NCBI GenBank assembly: GCA_017549665.1
Contig: JAFYUD010000061.1
Coordinates: 1-8,419 of the forward strand
DNA from: Clostridia bacterium
Lineage (GTDB): Bacteria; Bacillota_A; Clostridia; Oscillospirales; Acutalibacteraceae
Direction: 5' to 3'
Length of the DNA stretch: 8,419 nt
Numbering within the stretch: position 1 is the stretch's first letter; the number at the start of each line of letters is the position of its first letter. Positions 6,547 to 8,419 of this stretch are shown in pieces. Below the pieces are notes generated by a model. That model searched no databases. It had not been told where the DNA came from and saw only the letters and a list, made by a program, of their open reading frames with translations. The position numbers and the translations under genes are program-made.

Positions 6547-8325
6547 ATGGAACTTACAACAAACAAGTCCATCCTTTCATGGATCAACGAAAAAGTTGAC
6601 CTTGTTAAACCTGACAAAATTGTCTGGATCGACGGCTCAGAGGAGCAGATCAATGCTCTTCGTGCAGAAGCTTGTTCTACAGGCGAAATTATCAAGCTTA
6701 ATGAAGATCTTCTTCCCGAATGCTATCTTCACAGAACAAATCCCAACGACGTAGCTCGTGTTGAGGACAGAACTCTTATCTGTACTCCTACAGAAGAAGA
6801 AGCAGGCCCCACAAACCATTGGATGGAGCCTTCAAAGTGCTACGAAATGCTTTACGATATTGCTAAGGACAGCTATAAGGGCAGAACAATGTACGTTATC
6901 CCTTATTCAATGGGTCCTGTCGGCTCACCCTTCTCAAAGGCTGGTATTGAGCTTACTGACTCTATATACGTTGTTCTTAACATGGCTATCATGACAAGAG
7001 TAGGCAAGAATGTTCTTGACGTACTCGGTGACAGTGAAGACTGGGTTCGTGGCCTTCATTGTAAGTGCCAGCTTGACGCTGAAAAGCGTTGGATCTGCCA
7101 GTTCCCCCAGGACAACACAATCATTTCTGTTAACTCAGGTTACGGCGGAAACGTTCTTCTCGGCAAAAAGTGTTTTGCTCTTCGTATTGCTTCTTACCAG
7201 GGTTGGAAAGAAGGCTGGCAGGCAGAGCACATGCTTATCCTTGGCGTTGAGAATCCTCAGGGCGAAGTTAAGTACATCTGTGCTGCATTCCCCTCAGCTT
7301 GTGGTAAGACAAACCTTGCTATGCTTATTCCTCCCGAAGGATATCAGAAGGCCTGCTACAAGGTATGGTGCGTAGGTGACGATATTTCCTGGATCCGCAA
7401 GGGCGAGGACGGCAGACTTTATGCTATCAATCCCGAAAACGGTTTCTTCGGTGTTGCTCCCGGCACAAACATGAAGTCTAACCCCAATGCACTTCTTTCA
7501 ACTAAGAAGGGTACAATTTTCACAAACGTTGTTCACAACCTTGAAAACAATACAGTTTGGTGGGAAGGTCTCGATAAGAATCCTCCTTCAAACGCTCAGG
7601 ATTGGCTCGGCAATGACTGGGACGGCACAACAAGTGAAATCAAGGGTGCACATCCCAACTCAAGATTCACAGCTCCCACAGTAAACTGCCCCTGCCTCAG
7701 CAGTGAGTTCGAAAATCCCGCAGGTGTCCCCATTTCTGCTTTCGTATTCGGCGGCAGACGTGCAAAGCTTGCTCCCCTCGTTTACCAGTCAAAGAACTGG
7801 AACAACGGCGTATTCGTAGGTTCAATCATGGCTTCTGAAACAACAGCAGCAGCTGCTGGTGCAGTAGGTGTTGTTCGTCGTGATCCCATGGCTATGCTTC
7901 CTTTCTGCGGCTACAACATGGCTGACTACTGGCAGCATTGGATCAACATCGGTGCAAACCTCGATGAGGATAAGGCTCCCAAGTTCTTCAACGTTAACTG
8001 GTTCCGTAAGGATGATGAAGGCAACTTCATGTGGCCCGGTTTCGGTGACAACCTCCGTGTTCTTCAGTGGATTCTTGACAGATGTGACGGTAAGGTTGAC
8101 GCTAAGGAAACAGCTATCGGTTATGTTCCTTATGCAGATGACATCAACATCGAAGGTATTGAAGATGAAGTAAGCAAGGAAAGCCTTGCATCAATCCTTG
8201 AAGTTGACAAGGATCTCTGGATCGATGAAACAAAGGGTATCGAAGAGTTCTACGCAAAATTCGGCGACAAGATGCCTGCAACTCTCATTGCAGAGCTTGA
8301 AACTCTTAAGGCAAACCTTAAATAA
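6547..8325 (+). CDS. pckG: Phosphoenolpyruvate carboxykinase, GTP-dependent type
   Basis: It interconverts oxaloacetate plus GTP with phosphoenolpyruvate, CO2 and GDP (EC 4.1.1.32) in the cytosol. In fermentative anaerobes that excrete succinate it usually runs as a CO2-fixing step from PEP. At 592 residues it is close to the family length of about 600-620. Family hallmarks are the substrate-binding R-loop TNPNDVARVEDRT, YGGNVLLGKKCFALR with the metal-site Lys208, AEHMLIL with His228, the P-loop FPSACGKTN with the hyper-reactive Cys252, K254 and T255, VGDDISW (D278, D279), FGGRR, and the ETTAAAAG region before the C-terminal lid. The ATP-type family has a different P-loop (GLSGTGKTTL), so the GTP type is clear. 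AAGGAGAG (6531-6538) precedes the ATG. Codons favour AAC, TTC, ATC and AAG with almost no ATA, unlike the genes upstream, which suggests high expression. It has its own promoter and a palindromic leader. Confidence 0.97.
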   Translation: MELTTNKSILSWINEKVDLVKPDKIVWIDGSEEQINALRAEACSTGEIIKLNEDLLPECYLHRTNPNDVARVEDRTLICTPTEEEAGPTNHWMEPSKCYEMLYDIAKDSYKGRTMYVIPYSMGPVGSPFSKAGIELTDSIYVVLNMAIMTRVGKNVLDVLGDSEDWVRGLHCKCQLDAEKRWICQFPQDNTIISVNSGYGGNVLLGKKCFALRIASYQGWKEGWQAEHMLILGVENPQGEVKYICAAFPSACGKTNLAMLIPPEGYQKACYKVWCVGDDISWIRKGEDGRLYAINPENGFFGVAPGTNMKSNPNALLSTKKGTIFTNVVHNLENNTVWWEGLDKNPPSNAQDWLGNDWDGTTSEIKGAHPNSRFTAPTVNCPCLSSEFENPAGVPISAFVFGGRRAKLAPLVYQSKNWNNGVFVGSIMASETTAAAAGAVGVVRRDPMAMLPFCGYNMADYWQHWINIGANLDEDKAPKFFNVNWFRKDDEGNFMWPGFGDNLRVLQWILDRCDGKVDAKETAIGYVPYADDINIEGIEDEVSKESLASILEVDKDLWIDETKGIEEFYAKFGDKMPATLIAELETLKANLK

Positions 8326-8341
8326 TTCATAAACTTACAAA

Positions 8342-8371
8342 AAACTCCTCTGATACTTGTCAGGGGAGTTT
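8342..8371. terminator. Stem-loop after pckG, better U-tract on the minus strand
   Basis: AAACTCCTCTGA (8342-8353) pairs with TCAGGGGAGTTT (8360-8371) around TACTTG, giving 12 pairs with one U-G wobble, starting 16 nt after the pckG stop. On the + strand the tail is only TTTAAATAT, a poor U-tract. On the minus strand the run A8339-8344 gives six U residues directly at the stem end. It probably ends pckG with limited efficiency and would stop antisense transcripts well. Confidence 0.7.
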
Positions 8372-8385
8372 AAATATGCTAATAT
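8357..8385 (+). promoter_or_regulatory. Promoter for the gene downstream of pckG, nested in the terminator hairpin
   Basis: TTGTCA (8357-8362, five of six matches to TTGACA), a 17-bp spacer and TAATAT (8380-8385) with a TATGC extension form a strong-looking promoter. The -35 occupies the loop and the start of the 3' arm of the pckG terminator. The predicted start is near 8392. Confidence 0.6.
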
Positions 8386-8407
8386 ATTACATGGAGTTGA
8401 TTAATTT

Positions 8408-8419
8408 ATGAGATATATA
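8408..8419 (+). CDS. Start of an unidentified gene, cut by the window end
   Basis: ATG at 8408 opens the frame Met-Arg-Tyr-Ile before the window ends. It is supported by GGAG at 8393-8396 (11 nt upstream) and the promoter at 8357-8385. The leader would be only about 16 nt, with the SD almost at the 5' end of the message. Four codons are too few for any functional call. An earlier ATG at 8391 meets a stop after six codons. Confidence 0.4.

Noticed and set aside
7010..7375. + strand ORF of 121 codons in another frame of pckG
   Set aside because: It overlaps the P-loop and metal-site region of PEP carboxykinase. Long shadow frames are expected in a codon-biased gene.

Overview
The window looks like core-genome DNA from a low-GC, AT-biased Firmicute, most likely a clostridial gut or rumen anaerobe close to Ruminococcus/Oscillospiraceae. 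This is inferred from strong SD sites (AAGGGGAG, AAGGAGAG), heavy AGA, CTT and GCA codon use, TRTGn-type extended -10 promoters, a DNA polymerase I whose proofreading site is degenerate, a YwlE-like phosphatase P-loop and a GTP-type PEP carboxykinase. There are no mobile elements, CRISPR arrays, tRNAs or rRNAs.

Layout. 1-879 (+) is the 3' part of der, the double-GTPase ribosome assembly factor. It converges on dusB (906-1874, -), a tRNA dihydrouridine synthase, and one short hairpin between them can terminate both. dusB and polA diverge from a 127-bp intergenic region (1875-2001) holding two back-to-back extended -10 promoters. From the polA promoter runs a tight three-gene cluster: polA (2002-4551), a fused phosphatase-acetyltransferase (4556-5434) and tsaD (5415-6434), with a 4-nt gap and then a 20-nt overlap. 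pckG (6547-8325) has its own near-consensus promoter, whose -35 and extended -10 lie inside the last codons and stop codon of tsaD. The roughly 100-nt leader that follows carries phased GTGAT/ATCAC inverted repeats. After pckG comes a stem-loop with a second near-consensus promoter nested in it, then the first codons of a further + strand gene cut off by the window end.

How the genes fit together. der, dusB, tsaD and the RimI domain all concern ribosome or tRNA maturation (ribosome assembly, D-loop dihydrouridine, t6A37, ribosomal protein acetylation). polA handles Okazaki fragment processing and repair. pckG is metabolic, linking PEP and oxaloacetate, and its codon use suggests high expression.

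The most notable items are a single polypeptide joining a putative protein-arginine phosphatase (C7-T-G-N-T11-C-R13) to a complete RimI acetyltransferase directly upstream of tsaD, and the palindrome-rich pckG control region. No wholly new system is evident. These two are the best candidates for something undescribed.
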